Counted from the first letter of the stretch, positions 46,862-56,450 are shown. The stretch: 64,000 nucleotides of DNA from Planctomycetota bacterium (GCA_030836185.1 JAURQH010000039.1:62001-126000), one strand, 5' to 3'. A program made the numbers and translations. The notes: generated from the sequence alone by a model not told the origin.

Positions 46862-48274
46862 TCAGGCCGCATTCAGCATTCTGCGGGAATGCTGAACTTC
46901 TTGGTTTGTATTGAGGTCTGTTATGAGATCGAGCACCCGCTCCATCTGCATAGCGCGTGAACCTTTAACGAGGACGACATCTTCTGGTTTCAACCAGCAG
47001 TCCATGACAATCTCAACCGTCTCGAACGAATCACAAACGGCGATCCGATGAGCGGGCATGCCAGCCTGAACGGCAGCCGATGCGATGCACTCTGAAAATT
47101 CTCCGTGAGCGATCAGGAAATCAATCTTCGAATCCGCAATCGTGTGCCCCAGATGTCGGTGGTATTGCACCGCTGATTCACCCAGTTCGAGCATGTCACC
47201 CGCCACCAGAATTTTCTGGGCACGCATATCGGGCCACTCGGCTAGTAAACGACAGGCAGCATGCATTGATCGCGGAGAGGCGTTGTAAGTATCGTCGATC
47301 ACCGTCCAGGTTCCGATCTGAAGCGGAGCACATCGGCCTGCGATTGGTTGGAAGTTTGAAAGACCGGACTGAATCTCTTCCACTTCCAGCCCTAATTCTG
47401 TGGCAATGGCAACAGAGATTGCGGCCGCGTTCAAAAAATGACGCCCCAATACCGAAATCTGAAATTCCTGACCGTTGATTTCAAAAGTCATCCCCGTGGA
47501 AGACATCTCGACAGATTCAATCCGAAAGTGATTTTGTGGCCCAAAACCACACAAATAATAGGGTTTGTCGAGTCGCTTCGAATACTCTAACAGGCGGGGA
47601 TCGTCTCCATTCAGGATCGCAAAACCGCTGTCGCTGAGTGTGTCAATCAATTCACATTTGGATTCCAGGACTCGTTCCAATGATCCAAACCCGGCCAGAT
47701 GAGCCTCGGCGATCGAGGTGATCACGGCAACCTCATGTTCGGTAATTCTTCCCAATTGCGCCACTTCATCGGGAGCCGATGCGGCGATCTCGATCACTGC
47801 AAATTCATCGTCACTCGACATCGAGAGTAAGCTGAGAGGCACGCCGAATTGATTATTGAAGTTCTTGGGGCTTTGAATACCCTGATAGCGTCCTGAAAGA
47901 ACGGTATGAATCATGTGCCTGGTCGTTGTCTTACCGACAGAACCTGTCACACCAATCACCATCCCCGACTGCTGACTGCGATGCCAGTTGGCGAATTGGC
48001 CAAGGGCGACATGAGTGTCTTTCACAACAACTTGTGGTAATGGCTTATGGAGTGGTTGACTCACGACGGCCGCCACTGCTCCACGTTTGATGGCATCGGC
48101 AATGAAGTTGTGACCGTCCTGGTTTTCTCCGTGCACTGCCCAGAAAAGATCGCCGGGACGACAGTTTCGAGAATCGAGCTGCACCGATTCAAATGTCCCC
48201 GCAGAGATTTGACCTTGCGGATGTATTTGCCCGTTGATGGCTGAGATAAGTTGTTCGAGTGAGAGGGTATTCAT
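46862..48274 (-). CDS. murF: UDP-MurNAc-tripeptide--D-Ala-D-Ala ligase
   Basis: Adds D-Ala-D-Ala to the UDP-MurNAc tripeptide. Domains are the N-terminal UDP-binding part (about residues 1-95, DSRNCRPGDLFWAVHGENQDGH), the ATP domain with GVTGSVGKTTT and SPKNFNNQFGVPLSLL, and a C-terminal domain (from about 315, IAGRCAPLQIGTWTVIDDTYNASPRSMHAA). The ATG at 48274 overlaps the murE stop (TGATG), so translation is coupled. A longer frame to 48352 would enter murE and is not used. Confidence 0.96.
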   Translation of the reverse strand: MNTLSLEQLISAINGQIHPQGQISAGTFESVQLDSRNCRPGDLFWAVHGENQDGHNFIADAIKRGAVAAVVSQPLHKPLPQVVVKDTHVALGQFANWHRSQQSGMVIGVTGSVGKTTTRHMIHTVLSGRYQGIQSPKNFNNQFGVPLSLLSMSSDDEFAVIEIAASAPDEVAQLGRITEHEVAVITSIAEAHLAGFGSLERVLESKCELIDTLSDSGFAILNGDDPRLLEYSKRLDKPYYLCGFGPQNHFRIESVEMSSTGMTFEINGQEFQISVLGRHFLNAAAISVAIATELGLEVEEIQSGLSNFQPIAGRCAPLQIGTWTVIDDTYNASPRSMHAACRLLAEWPDMRAQKILVAGDMLELGESAVQYHRHLGHTIADSKIDFLIAHGEFSECIASAAVQAGMPAHRIAVCDSFETVEIVMDCWLKPEDVVLVKGSRAMQMERVLDLITDLNTNQEVQHSRRMLNAA

Positions 48275-49815
48275 CAGTTGTGAGACTTTGAAGTCATAGC
48301 CAGATGGGAACGAGTGACAGGTTGATCGAGGCAATCGCGGATCACGAGACAATCATCAAACGGGGTACGATCATTCCCGATCAATTGCTCTTTTTCGTGA
48401 CCTTTTCCGGCAATCAAAACAACATCACCAGATGACGCATAACGAACGGCTTGATCAATCGCTTTACGGCGATCAAGCTCACAAAGTACGTGCTCAGTCC
48501 CGACATCAAGACCTGCTTTAATGTCATCGGCAATCGAGTGTGGATCCTCAGATCGAGGGTTATCACTGGTGATGATCGAGATATCCGCCTGTTGAGAGAC
48601 TCTTCCCATCAATGGACGTTTTGTTCGATCACGATCACCGCCTGCCCCAAACACCAGAATGATTCGTCCTGATGTCAATCGACGTATGTGTGAGAGGCTT
48701 TGTTCGAGTGCGTCGGGAGTGTGTGCGTAGTCGACAAAATAGGAGACGCCCCGTTGTTGTTCGATAAGTTGAAGTCGCCCCGGAATTGACCGCAAGCGTG
48801 ACAAACCTCGCTGAATGTCTTCAGAAGAAATCTCCCATCGCATGGCAATGGTAATCGCCGCCAAGCAATTCGAGACTTGATGCCGACCAATGAGAGGAGT
48901 CGAGAAACTATGTTCTTCTCGATCGATAGTGACAGTGAAGCGACTACCACGGAGAGATTCTTCTTGAATCACGCCCTTCAAATCTGCCGGCATATTCAAG
49001 CCGTAGGTCAGAATCTGAGGATGTGAAACTGAAATAGCGGCTTCCAATGATCCGGGATCGTCCGCGTTAATCAGCATCAAACCAGTCTCTCGCAAATAAT
49101 GCGAGATTGAGGCTTTCGTTTTCAGGTAGGCGTCTCGTGTTTCGTGATATTCGAGATGATCGTGAGTCACATTGGTGATGACGGCTGCATCGAGCTCACA
49201 ACCGGCAAGACGATGTTGATCGAGAGCGTGACTGGAAGCTTCGAGAACCGCGTGTCGGCATCCATTGTTCTTTATTTTGCCAAGAATGGATTGAATGGAT
49301 TCGGCTGGGGGCGTTGTTAATAAAGAGGGGGAAATATTGAAGGTATCGTCGTACTCAATCGTCCCCATCATGCCGCAAGAGCCTTGAGACGACTGAACAA
49401 TGGCTCGTAAAATCCAACTGACACTGGTTTTCCCGTTCGTCCCGGTCACTGCTGCTAAATTCATGTTTCGTGATGGATGACCGGCCAGAGCACTACAAAT
49501 GATGGCATGAGCCTCTCTCGCATTGGAAACAATAATTTGAGGTAAACCACGCGAGTTGACAGGTTTTTCGGTAATGAGGACTGATGCCCCTTTGGCGATT
49601 GCCTCCGGCACAAAGTCGATACCATTTCGCTGCGTCCCGGAGATCACGATAAAAGCATCTTGGGGTTTGACTGTTCGTGAATCGGACGAGCAAGACGTAA
49701 TTTTAGCATCTGCACAGCCGATGTAACTCGCCAGAGGGAACAACACCTTGAGCCTCACAGGGCGTAAGCCGGGTGAGTGCCTCAGGAGATCACCAACAAC
49801 GGGCTGCGCGTTCAT
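48274..49815 (-). CDS. murE: UDP-MurNAc-L-Ala-D-Glu--meso-2,6-diaminopimelate ligase
   Basis: Adds the third stem-peptide residue in the cytosol. The UDP-binding N-terminus (DSRTVKPQDAFIVISGTQRNG), ATP loop AAVTGTNGKTSV and EASSHALDQHRLAG blocks are standard. The residue-selecting motif is DNPR (SDNPRSEDPHSIADD), which identifies meso-diaminopimelate as the substrate. At 513 residues it has the normal length. It is the first gene of this mur group; ftsI and mraZ/mraW are not upstream, where there is instead a remnant- and repeat-bearing stretch. Confidence 0.96.
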   Translation of the reverse strand: MNAQPVVGDLLRHSPGLRPVRLKVLFPLASYIGCADAKITSCSSDSRTVKPQDAFIVISGTQRNGIDFVPEAIAKGASVLITEKPVNSRGLPQIIVSNAREAHAIICSALAGHPSRNMNLAAVTGTNGKTSVSWILRAIVQSSQGSCGMMGTIEYDDTFNISPSLLTTPPAESIQSILGKIKNNGCRHAVLEASSHALDQHRLAGCELDAAVITNVTHDHLEYHETRDAYLKTKASISHYLRETGLMLINADDPGSLEAAISVSHPQILTYGLNMPADLKGVIQEESLRGSRFTVTIDREEHSFSTPLIGRHQVSNCLAAITIAMRWEISSEDIQRGLSRLRSIPGRLQLIEQQRGVSYFVDYAHTPDALEQSLSHIRRLTSGRIILVFGAGGDRDRTKRPLMGRVSQQADISIITSDNPRSEDPHSIADDIKAGLDVGTEHVLCELDRRKAIDQAVRYASSGDVVLIAGKGHEKEQLIGNDRTPFDDCLVIRDCLDQPVTRSHLAMTSKSHN

Positions 49816-50032
49816 GGCGTGTTCATATGTAGGAAGAATGTCAAATCAGGTCGAGCCGATTCCAAGGGAAGGGAAAACGGGAGGCTCTGAGGAAAATCCC
49901 GACTTGGGAAGTCTCGGAATTCTGTTGATTTGGCGGATCTGGTCAAGCGGGGATCGAGTCGAGAACCAGCAATTTGTAACTGTTACACGGAATCCACGAA
50001 CGAATGCCGATGAGCGACCAGTTTTTATAGGC

Positions 50033-50053
50033 GTAGGGCCGGTTCCACCGGCC
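50033..50053 (-). repeat. REP-like palindrome, copy 2, next to the RAYT remnant
   Basis: The reverse complement of 16563-16583, 21 of 21 bases. It lies 7 bases from the stop codon of the RAYT remnant, as expected for a REP element and its transposase. Confidence 0.85.
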
Positions 50054-50059
50054 ACAAAG

Positions 50060-50392
50060 TCATTCACCAACTCGATCTGAGATTTGTTCAAAATTGGGAA
50101 CAGTTTTACCACAGCATGCCCAGTCGTTCGGATAGACTCCCAATCTTCGATATTGATGAAAGCTTGACCATTTCCAATCAGCGGGACGCTCGACTAATCC
50201 ATGTTTGTAATGGATGTAATCAAAATGGGCCTCATAATCTTGTTCGGTTCCAATCGTGTGTTCCCAGAACTTGGTTTGCCAGACCGCTTTTTGCCCATCA
50301 TTCAATTGGCCTACCGCCGGAATTCCTTCACAGCCGCCTTGGGCTAACCATTCCTGCGGTTTGAGAAACTGGAACAATCTAGGTAAGCTCAT
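50060..50392 (-). pseudogene. REP-associated tyrosine transposase (RAYT) remnant
   Basis: A 110-codon frame that matches the C-terminal half of TnpA-REP/RAYT proteins: VWQTKFWEHTIG, DYEAHFDYIHY, KHGLVERPADWKWSSFHQY and LGVYPNDWA. The HUH (MPDHVH-type) N-terminal half is missing. The YIHYNPV block is shortened to YIHY followed by KHGLV, which loses Asn-Pro-Val. The tyrosine of this block is the expected catalytic residue, but without the HUH motif the protein should be inactive. A possible start at 50392 lies within the end of an IS4-like fragment. Confidence 0.85.
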
Positions 50393-50637
50393 CCCAAGCC
50401 GATGGATTCACTTTGCGGTAGTGCGGTAGACTGCACACCGAGAGTAATCAACTCATCCGCCACAATCCCCACCGAAGAATCCTGCTCGAAAATCGCCGGG
50501 AGTTTCACCACTTCACCATCATCATTGCAGACTGGATCGCTCAGAACCCGTCCATCATTGCGATTCAAGCGACAGACGTAATCGTGTCCGGCGTGATGAA
50601 TTTTGTTAAACAGAACCGCCGAGCGATCAGCGAGGAG
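50389..50637 (-). pseudogene. IS4-family DDE transposase fragment
   Basis: An open frame between stops at 50640 and 50389 without a start codon encodes DRSAVLFNKIHHAGHDYVCRL and about 55 further residues. The pattern resembles the DRG...LF..I...G..YVCR segment around the second catalytic Asp of IS4-type transposases. Both ends of a transposase are missing, so it is a fragment. The similarity is by pattern only and moderate. Confidence 0.5.
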
Positions 50638-50752
50638 TCAGGCCGAGGGCGCAAGTAAAAACGCTTCGTTCCTTCGGCAGGGGAGGCTGAATCAGAATCA
50701 ACGTCCCCTGCTTGCTCGCGCAAGCGGCTCAAAATATCAACGAACCACGAAT

Positions 50753-50813
50753 GCTAACTCTGGTAGTGAGAGTTTAGCAAGATGAGTTTGAGTAATCATT
50801 TTTTGACGCAAAG
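50753..50813 (+). repeat. Dispersed repeat GCTAACTCTGGTAG...TTTGACGCAAAG, copy 2
   Basis: The same three words as at 16803-16862, in the same order, with 49 bases from the first word to TTTGACGCAAAG. The spacers are diverged. Confidence 0.8.
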
Positions 50814-50840
50814 CCGCAAAGAAACGCAAAGGGTGGGAGT

Positions 50841-50867
50841 GATTATAGCCGCCGAAGGTAGTCGGCA
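50841..50867 (-). repeat. Dispersed repeat TGCCGAC...CGGCGGC, copy 2
   Basis: Reverse-complement relative of 16696-16723. Confidence 0.65.
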
Positions 50868-50955
50868 AGACCAGATTGTTGATGACTCATGCAGAGCGAC
50901 TGTGTCGCTTGTCAATTTGTAGCGGCTATCATGGATTTCAAATGGCGTTACGCTT

Positions 50956-53226
50956 TCATTTCACAGTCAGGATTTGCACCGCATCTGCGTGGGCATTTCC
51001 TCCCGCGTCTTCCGTCGAGACAATAACGGAGACCGGCTCGCCTTTTTTTAGTGAGAATTCGCCGAGAGAGACGAATCCGTTTTCCAGCGGGGCTGGTTCT
51101 CGCATGTCGAATGTCATGATTTTTGTCCCAGCCGCACTTCGTACTGTGACGGGAACTTTCGATCCCCGATTTTCGTGATGCCCGTAGGCGATCCGAATGT
51201 CAAACTTGCCCGTCGAGGGAGCTTTGAATTCAAACCGAACGGAGGCATTGGAATTATTGCCTGCGTAGAGATAGCCGTATCCGATGTAACCTTTCAAACC
51301 TTGGCCTTCGGCCCATTTCCCAACTTTGATCGCATCCCGGTCATCGATGACCAATCCCTCAAGTTTAGTCGGATCAACTCCCGAAGGAGGACCGTATGGT
51401 CCCGCGAGGGCGGGAATGTCCTTAGGGATTACAATTTCACCTCGAACAGTTTCTCGCCTCGCTTTTCCCGGTAATTCCAACAGTTCCTTGAGTTCATCAA
51501 GGTGAGTTTCATAGACATCTCGCGGAAGGCAATCGTACTTCCGACAGATGGAAGATGCTTTGCCGACGACTTCACCCATCATGCCGCAGGTCTTCATCAC
51601 GCGGACTGTTCCCAACGCTTGATGAGTCACACTGATGCACCGTCCCGCCATAAACAGATTGTTGATGTTACGCGAGTAGAAAGAACGATACGGCACCGGA
51701 TAACCATACTGTCGATCAACACGTCGGTCGTGGATCGCAATCGAGATAAACGGATTGTCTTCAAACTGACCGACGAATTGTTTTTTGGGATAATGCAAAT
51801 CAATCGACCAAGTGCTCGGCACGCAGCCATCCGGGAATTCTTTTTTGTTGACGATGTCTTCCTGATTGAGAACGACGTCGCCCATTAAGCGTCGCGATTC
51901 GCGAGGTCCACCGATGAAGGCAATCCACGTGAGGAAGGCCGTTTTGTGGGCATCGGCTCCATCGCGGTTTTTCATGGCATTGAAGGCTCCGTAGACGGCT
52001 CGCAAATTCCAGTCTCGGATTGCTTCCGCATCTTTGATGGGATCTTTATCAAAACCAGATTCCCAGAACCATTGACCATGATGATCGCGAGGGTAAGGGA
52101 AGTCTTTCATCTTCAAGTCGAGAGCCCACGGTGTTTCCGGGTAATCGGCTGGTTGATCTCCCTCGGCCCAGGCCCACATATTGCTCATTCCCATACGACC
52201 GCCGGGTTCCATTTCCCAATCGGCTTCCGCGAGATAGCCAATAGTTCCATGACCGGTACAGTCCACAAAAAGAGGGGCTGTAAACTTTTTGTGTTCGCTG
52301 GTTCGCGTATCAAATGCGTAAACGGCCGTCACTTGATTGCCGGCGGTATCTACTTGGTAAGCATGATGATTCAGGAATAGGTCGATATTTGGTTCTGCCC
52401 GGACGATCTGTTCTTTCTTCGCGTCTTCGAATTCTTCATAAGTTCCGGGAGATTTCTTTGCGCTGTCTGCAAACTCCTCGACCATTTCCCCGATTCGTGG
52501 GTACTTCCCGCGACGAATATTTCCCATCGCCCAAACGCGAACTTCGCTCGATCCATTACCTCCCAGAACCGGACGGTTTTGAATGAGAGCGACTTTGCAG
52601 CCCATCCGAGATGCGGAAATGGCCGATCCCATTCCCGAGTAACCACCACCAACAACGACCAAGTCGTAATTGTCTAACGAGGTTGGCTCTTTCTTTAATC
52701 CCAACAGTTCACGTCTCCAGCCGGGGAGAATCTTTCCGTCATTCGGCGGGACAGAACCTTTTTCAGTCGTGAAATAAATGGCATCACAACGTCCATCGAA
52801 TCCGGTCAGGTCGTGGATAGCCAAAGAGGCTTTCGGGTCGTTGATTTTCACTTCGCCACCATACTGCCATTGCCAGTTTTTCCCTTCGGTGCCGAATGTT
52901 GTTTTCAGCGGTTGACCGTTGATCTTCAGTTGAAAACGTCCTGGATGTCCGGGAGCATCCCATCTTGCCACCCAATCAAATGTACGAGCATAAACATGAT
53001 AGGTGCCAGTTGCGGGGAACGTCACGTCGGTCTTAGCATCATCGACGGGGCGTCCCAATCCGTGTGCCAGAAGATAAGGAGAGCCCATCGTGTTGATAAA
53101 CTGAGTGTCGAGCTTCCAGCCGCCGTGAGAGTTAAAACTCTCGGCTTCCACCAACAAGTCCGCTCCATCAGTGGCAGGAATGGCGGAAATCAGACAAATC
53201 ATGACTAAGAGCGCGGTTCTCAACAT
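50956..53226 (-). CDS. Secreted FAD-dependent oxidoreductase with flanking carbohydrate-type domains
   Basis: A 756-residue exported protein. Its signal peptide (MLRTALLVMICLISAIPATDGA) is followed by a beta-sandwich that resembles carbohydrate-binding domains (about residues 25-165). An FAD_oxidored domain comes next (about 190-590) with the dinucleotide loop DLVVVGGGYSGMGSAISASRMG and NLFMAGRCISVTHQALGTVRVM near its end. A C-terminal golvesin-like or CBM-like sandwich (about 640-755) closes it. The start at 53226 has AAGGATG upstream and is preferred to 53265. Proteins of this kind are common in planctomycetes and have no assigned substrate. It is divergent from the PAS-type activator. Confidence 0.88.
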   Translation of the reverse strand: MLRTALLVMICLISAIPATDGADLLVEAESFNSHGGWKLDTQFINTMGSPYLLAHGLGRPVDDAKTDVTFPATGTYHVYARTFDWVARWDAPGHPGRFQLKINGQPLKTTFGTEGKNWQWQYGGEVKINDPKASLAIHDLTGFDGRCDAIYFTTEKGSVPPNDGKILPGWRRELLGLKKEPTSLDNYDLVVVGGGYSGMGSAISASRMGCKVALIQNRPVLGGNGSSEVRVWAMGNIRRGKYPRIGEMVEEFADSAKKSPGTYEEFEDAKKEQIVRAEPNIDLFLNHHAYQVDTAGNQVTAVYAFDTRTSEHKKFTAPLFVDCTGHGTIGYLAEADWEMEPGGRMGMSNMWAWAEGDQPADYPETPWALDLKMKDFPYPRDHHGQWFWESGFDKDPIKDAEAIRDWNLRAVYGAFNAMKNRDGADAHKTAFLTWIAFIGGPRESRRLMGDVVLNQEDIVNKKEFPDGCVPSTWSIDLHYPKKQFVGQFEDNPFISIAIHDRRVDRQYGYPVPYRSFYSRNINNLFMAGRCISVTHQALGTVRVMKTCGMMGEVVGKASSICRKYDCLPRDVYETHLDELKELLELPGKARRETVRGEIVIPKDIPALAGPYGPPSGVDPTKLEGLVIDDRDAIKVGKWAEGQGLKGYIGYGYLYAGNNSNASVRFEFKAPSTGKFDIRIAYGHHENRGSKVPVTVRSAAGTKIMTFDMREPAPLENGFVSLGEFSLKKGEPVSVIVSTEDAGGNAHADAVQILTVK

Positions 53227-53394
53227 GTCAAAACATCCTTTGATCGGAAATCGAAGCTCGTACATTAAGTTGCTTTATCTTACCCGAAATCTGGAGTGAT
53301 CTGAACAGTCAGAGTGCAGACGGATGGATGCTGAGCGAACCTGTTTCGCTGCCTGCTTTTGACAATCGCGGAGGAAAACGCGACATTGTGAGAT

Positions 53395-54777
53395 ATGGAA
53401 CTCGACTTTCGCAAAGACCCAGAGGTTCTCAGTCGAATTGTGGATGAAATGGCCGATGGTGTGTTCACCGTCGATGCCCGAGGTCAATTTGTCGCTTGGA
53501 GTCAGGGGGCCGAACGAATCACCGGATATTCTCCAGAAGACATCGTCGGACGGCCGTGCAACATTCTTGAAGGTCCGAACTGTAAAGGCTTCGCCAAGAT
53601 TCACGACTTGCTGGCGATGCCTCCCGATGATGTCCCCGGTATTTGCAATCAGGAATGTAAGGTCCAGGCGAAGGACGGACGGGAAATTTATATTCACGGT
53701 AATTTGCGATTGTTGACTGACACCCAGAAACAAGTCATTGGCGCCGTCGGCACATTCAAGGATATGACCTCATTTCTGCTCACGAACGAGCGGATCACAT
53801 TACTCGAGGAACAAACGCGAGACCGTAGCGCTTTCGATCGGATGATCGGGAAAAGTGCCGTGATGCAGGAAGTCTTTCGGCGATTGCGATTGGCCGCACA
53901 AAGTGAGGTGACTGTCTTTGTCAGTGGTGAATCGGGAACTGGTAAAGAACTCGCCGCACGAGCAATCCATGCATTGAGTGATCGCAACGATCATCCATTT
54001 ATTGCGATTAATTGCTCAGCGATTCCCGAGACGCTTCTCGAAAGTGAATTGTTCGGACATGTCAAAGGTTCCTTCACAGGAGCCGTACGCGATAAATCAG
54101 GAATGATCCAGACTGCTAACGGAGGAACTCTATTTCTCGACGAGATAGGTGATCTCTCCCCACTGATTCAATTGAAATTGTTACGAGTCATTCAGGAACG
54201 CGAAGTCCGTCGTGTCGGCGACGAGAAACCAGAACATGTCGATGTTCGGCTACTGACTGCTACCAATCGTGATTTGAAGAGTCTCGTTGAAGAAGGTCAG
54301 TTCAGAGAAGACTTCTATTATCGTATTCATGTTTTTGAGATTCATCTACCAGCCATTCGTGAGCGACGCGAAGACATCCCCTTACTGATCGAATTTTTCT
54401 TAACCGAGCTTTCCGACGAGCTTGGGAAAAAGGTGACGGGGATCGCCCGTGATGCCCTCCAACTCATGATGGGATACACCTGGCCGGGCAACGTGAGAGA
54501 ATTGCGAAATGCGCTCGAGCATGCCTTTGTGACAGTGAATGGAGAGACAATTACCTTGTTGGATCTTCCTCCCGAATTGCGAGAAGAGAACCGTAATCAT
54601 TCCGGGGCTCACAATTCGGTCCCAAAAATATTGAGCGATGACGAGAATGCCGAAAAAGCTGAAATTGTTCGAGCATTACAACAGACTGAGGGCAACCGAA
54701 CACAAGCTGCGAAGCTGCTGGAAACCAGCCGAGTGACGCTCTGGAAGAAGATCAAGAAGTATGGCCTGAGCGACTGA
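53395..54777 (+). CDS. PAS-type sigma-54-dependent activator of the sulfane-sulfur operon
   Basis: A 460-residue enhancer-binding protein with an N-terminal PAS domain (about residues 10-128), an AAA+ domain (about 145-390) and a Fis-type HTH (about 420-460, EGNRTQAAKLLETSRVTLWKKIKKYGL). Walker A is GESGTGKE (178-185), Walker B is LFLDEIGDL, and the sigma-54 loop reads GSFTGA (225-230) in place of GAFTGA. The PAS domain has four Cys at 55, 63, 84 and 88. This recalls the sulfane-sulfur sensor FisR, which uses Cys residues to sense polysulfide and activates persulfide dioxygenase genes. The next gene is a persulfide dioxygenase with a -24/-12 promoter. The sulfur-sensing role is inferred from this. 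Confidence 0.9.
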   Translation: MELDFRKDPEVLSRIVDEMADGVFTVDARGQFVAWSQGAERITGYSPEDIVGRPCNILEGPNCKGFAKIHDLLAMPPDDVPGICNQECKVQAKDGREIYIHGNLRLLTDTQKQVIGAVGTFKDMTSFLLTNERITLLEEQTRDRSAFDRMIGKSAVMQEVFRRLRLAAQSEVTVFVSGESGTGKELAARAIHALSDRNDHPFIAINCSAIPETLLESELFGHVKGSFTGAVRDKSGMIQTANGGTLFLDEIGDLSPLIQLKLLRVIQEREVRRVGDEKPEHVDVRLLTATNRDLKSLVEEGQFREDFYYRIHVFEIHLPAIRERREDIPLLIEFFLTELSDELGKKVTGIARDALQLMMGYTWPGNVRELRNALEHAFVTVNGETITLLDLPPELREENRNHSGAHNSVPKILSDDENAEKAEIVRALQQTEGNRTQAAKLLETSRVTLWKKIKKYGLSD

Positions 54778-54877
54778 GTGTAAAGTTAGCGCTACCCGTT
54801 TACGGTTAACGAAAGAGATTAACAACATACTCTTCTGCTGATCATAACAGGCCCCAATAAATCGCATAAATGACTAT

Positions 54878-54937
54878 ATGGTATAGGGATACATCAATTA
54901 TCTGGTATTCCTGACTTCTTTGGCATCGGGATTGCGT
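54878..54937 (+). promoter_or_regulatory. Sigma-54 (-24/-12) promoter of the persulfide dioxygenase operon
   Basis: TTGGCATCGGGATTGCG at 54920-54936 has GG and GC exactly 10 bases apart, as sigma-54 requires. Transcription should start near 54947, 36 bases before the ATG at 54983. An ATGGTAT-AGGG-ATACAT inverted pair (54878-54894) lies upstream, and palindromes TAGCGCTA and CCGTTTACGG lie at about 54787-54808. Any of them might be an activator site. Confidence 0.8.
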
Positions 54938-54982
54938 TAACACTCCTGAGTACACGAAGGAGATTTAACAAGGAGTCGAACT

Positions 54983-56383
54983 ATGCAACTCAAACAATAT
55001 TATCTTGGCTGTCTCGCTCACGCTTCGTATTTGATCGGCGATGAAAAATCGAAAACTGCCGCAGTTGTTGATCCGCAACGTGACATCGCGCAGTACCTGA
55101 AAGATGCGGAAGCCCACGGCTGGACGATCAAACATGTCCTTCTCACACACTTTCACGCCGACTTTCTGGCTGGTCATATTGAATTGCGTGATCGCACTGG
55201 AGCCAATATTTACCTCGGAGCCAAAGCTGAGGCGGAGTACGAATTTACGCCACTGAAAGAAGGCGATGTGATTGAATATGGCGATGTTCGCCTCAAGACA
55301 TTGGAGACTCCGGGGCACACTCCCGAAGGAGTTTCTCTATTAGTCTACGACCTGGAATCGAGTGATCAGAATCCTTATGCGGTGCTCACCGGCGATACAC
55401 TGTTTATTGGTGATGTCGGACGCCCCGATTTGCTCGCTTCCATCGGTTTTACGGCTGATGAGTTGGCTGAGATGCTCTATGACTCGCTCACACAGAAACT
55501 GATCAAATTGCCAGATGACACACTGGTTTATCCCGCTCATGGGGCAGGATCTTTGTGTGGTAAAAACCTAAGCGACGAAACCGTCTCGACAATTGGCGAA
55601 CAGAAGAAATACAACTATGCCCTCCAACCGATGAGCAAAGAGGAGTTCATGGACATCGTACGGGCCGATCAACCAGATGCTCCCGAATATTTTGTCTACG
55701 ATGCGATTAAAAATCGCGAAGAACGAGTCTCACTCGAAGAGAGCATGAAGCGATCAATGGTTGCTCTCGGTCTCGAAGATGTATTGCGATTGAGAAATCA
55801 AGGTGCTCAGGTTGTCGATGTTAGAGAAGGAATTGATTTTGACGCGGGCCATCTCAGTGGAGTCCTCAATGTTGGTTTGCAGGGTAAATATGCCACTTGG
55901 GCAGGGTCGCTACTGAGTCACGATGAACCCATTGTTGTGATCGCAGAGGAAGGCGGAGAAGAAGAAGCGATTATGCGGCTGGGACGTATCGGATTCGATA
56001 ATGTTGTTGGTTATCTCGGAGGAGGTGTGACCGCATTGGATGGGCGCCCCGAACTGACTCAATCGGTCGAACGAATTACGGCAACTGCACTCCAGGAAAA
56101 ACTGGAAGCGGAAGAGAAAATCACGATTCTCGATGTCCGTTCACCACAGGAGCGAGAATCAGGTACGATCGAAAACAGTATTAGCGTTCCTCTCAATCAT
56201 TTGGCAGAACGGATCTCGGAAGTTCCCCAAAGCCATTCTGTGGTCGTGCATTGTGCCGGTGGATATCGATCGGCAATTGCCATCAGTATTCTACAACAGC
56301 ACGGATACGAAAACGTCTTGGACTTAGTTGGGGGCTTCAAGGCATGGAGAGCATCAAATCTTCAAACACAAACTCCTGCCTGA
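54983..56383 (+). CDS. Persulfide dioxygenase (ETHE1-type MBL fold) fused to two rhodanese domains
   Basis: The first 250 residues are a metallo-beta-lactamase fold of the persulfide dioxygenase group that oxidises glutathione persulfide to sulfite. Metal ligands are visible as HFHAD (His56, His58, Asp60), a later TPGHTPEG His and TGDTLFIGDVGRPDL Asp. Two rhodanese domains follow (about 270-355 and 370-460). The first has IAEEGGEEEA where the active-site Cys loop should be, so it is inactive. The second has VHCAGGYRSA with an active Cys. AAGGAG and GGAG lie upstream of the ATG. It is the first gene of a sigma-54 operon and should handle sulfane sulfur in the cytosol. Confidence 0.92.
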   Translation: MQLKQYYLGCLAHASYLIGDEKSKTAAVVDPQRDIAQYLKDAEAHGWTIKHVLLTHFHADFLAGHIELRDRTGANIYLGAKAEAEYEFTPLKEGDVIEYGDVRLKTLETPGHTPEGVSLLVYDLESSDQNPYAVLTGDTLFIGDVGRPDLLASIGFTADELAEMLYDSLTQKLIKLPDDTLVYPAHGAGSLCGKNLSDETVSTIGEQKKYNYALQPMSKEEFMDIVRADQPDAPEYFVYDAIKNREERVSLEESMKRSMVALGLEDVLRLRNQGAQVVDVREGIDFDAGHLSGVLNVGLQGKYATWAGSLLSHDEPIVVIAEEGGEEEAIMRLGRIGFDNVVGYLGGGVTALDGRPELTQSVERITATALQEKLEAEEKITILDVRSPQERESGTIENSISVPLNHLAERISEVPQSHSVVVHCAGGYRSAIAISILQQHGYENVLDLVGGFKAWRASNLQTQTPA

Positions 56384-56450
56384 AACTGTAGCAGGCAATA
56401 TTCCACATCATTCAGAATCTCTGGTTCCAAAAATAATTGAGGAGAACATT

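Larger units (their letters stand above)
49816..50955. other. Gene-poor region with transposase remnants and repeats
   Basis: A 1.1-kb stretch upstream of murE. It holds a REP-like palindrome, a RAYT remnant, an IS4-type transposase fragment and two dispersed repeats shared with the region at 16.2-17.4 kb. The rest (50640-50750, 49820-50030) shows nothing I can recognise. Confidence 0.7.
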
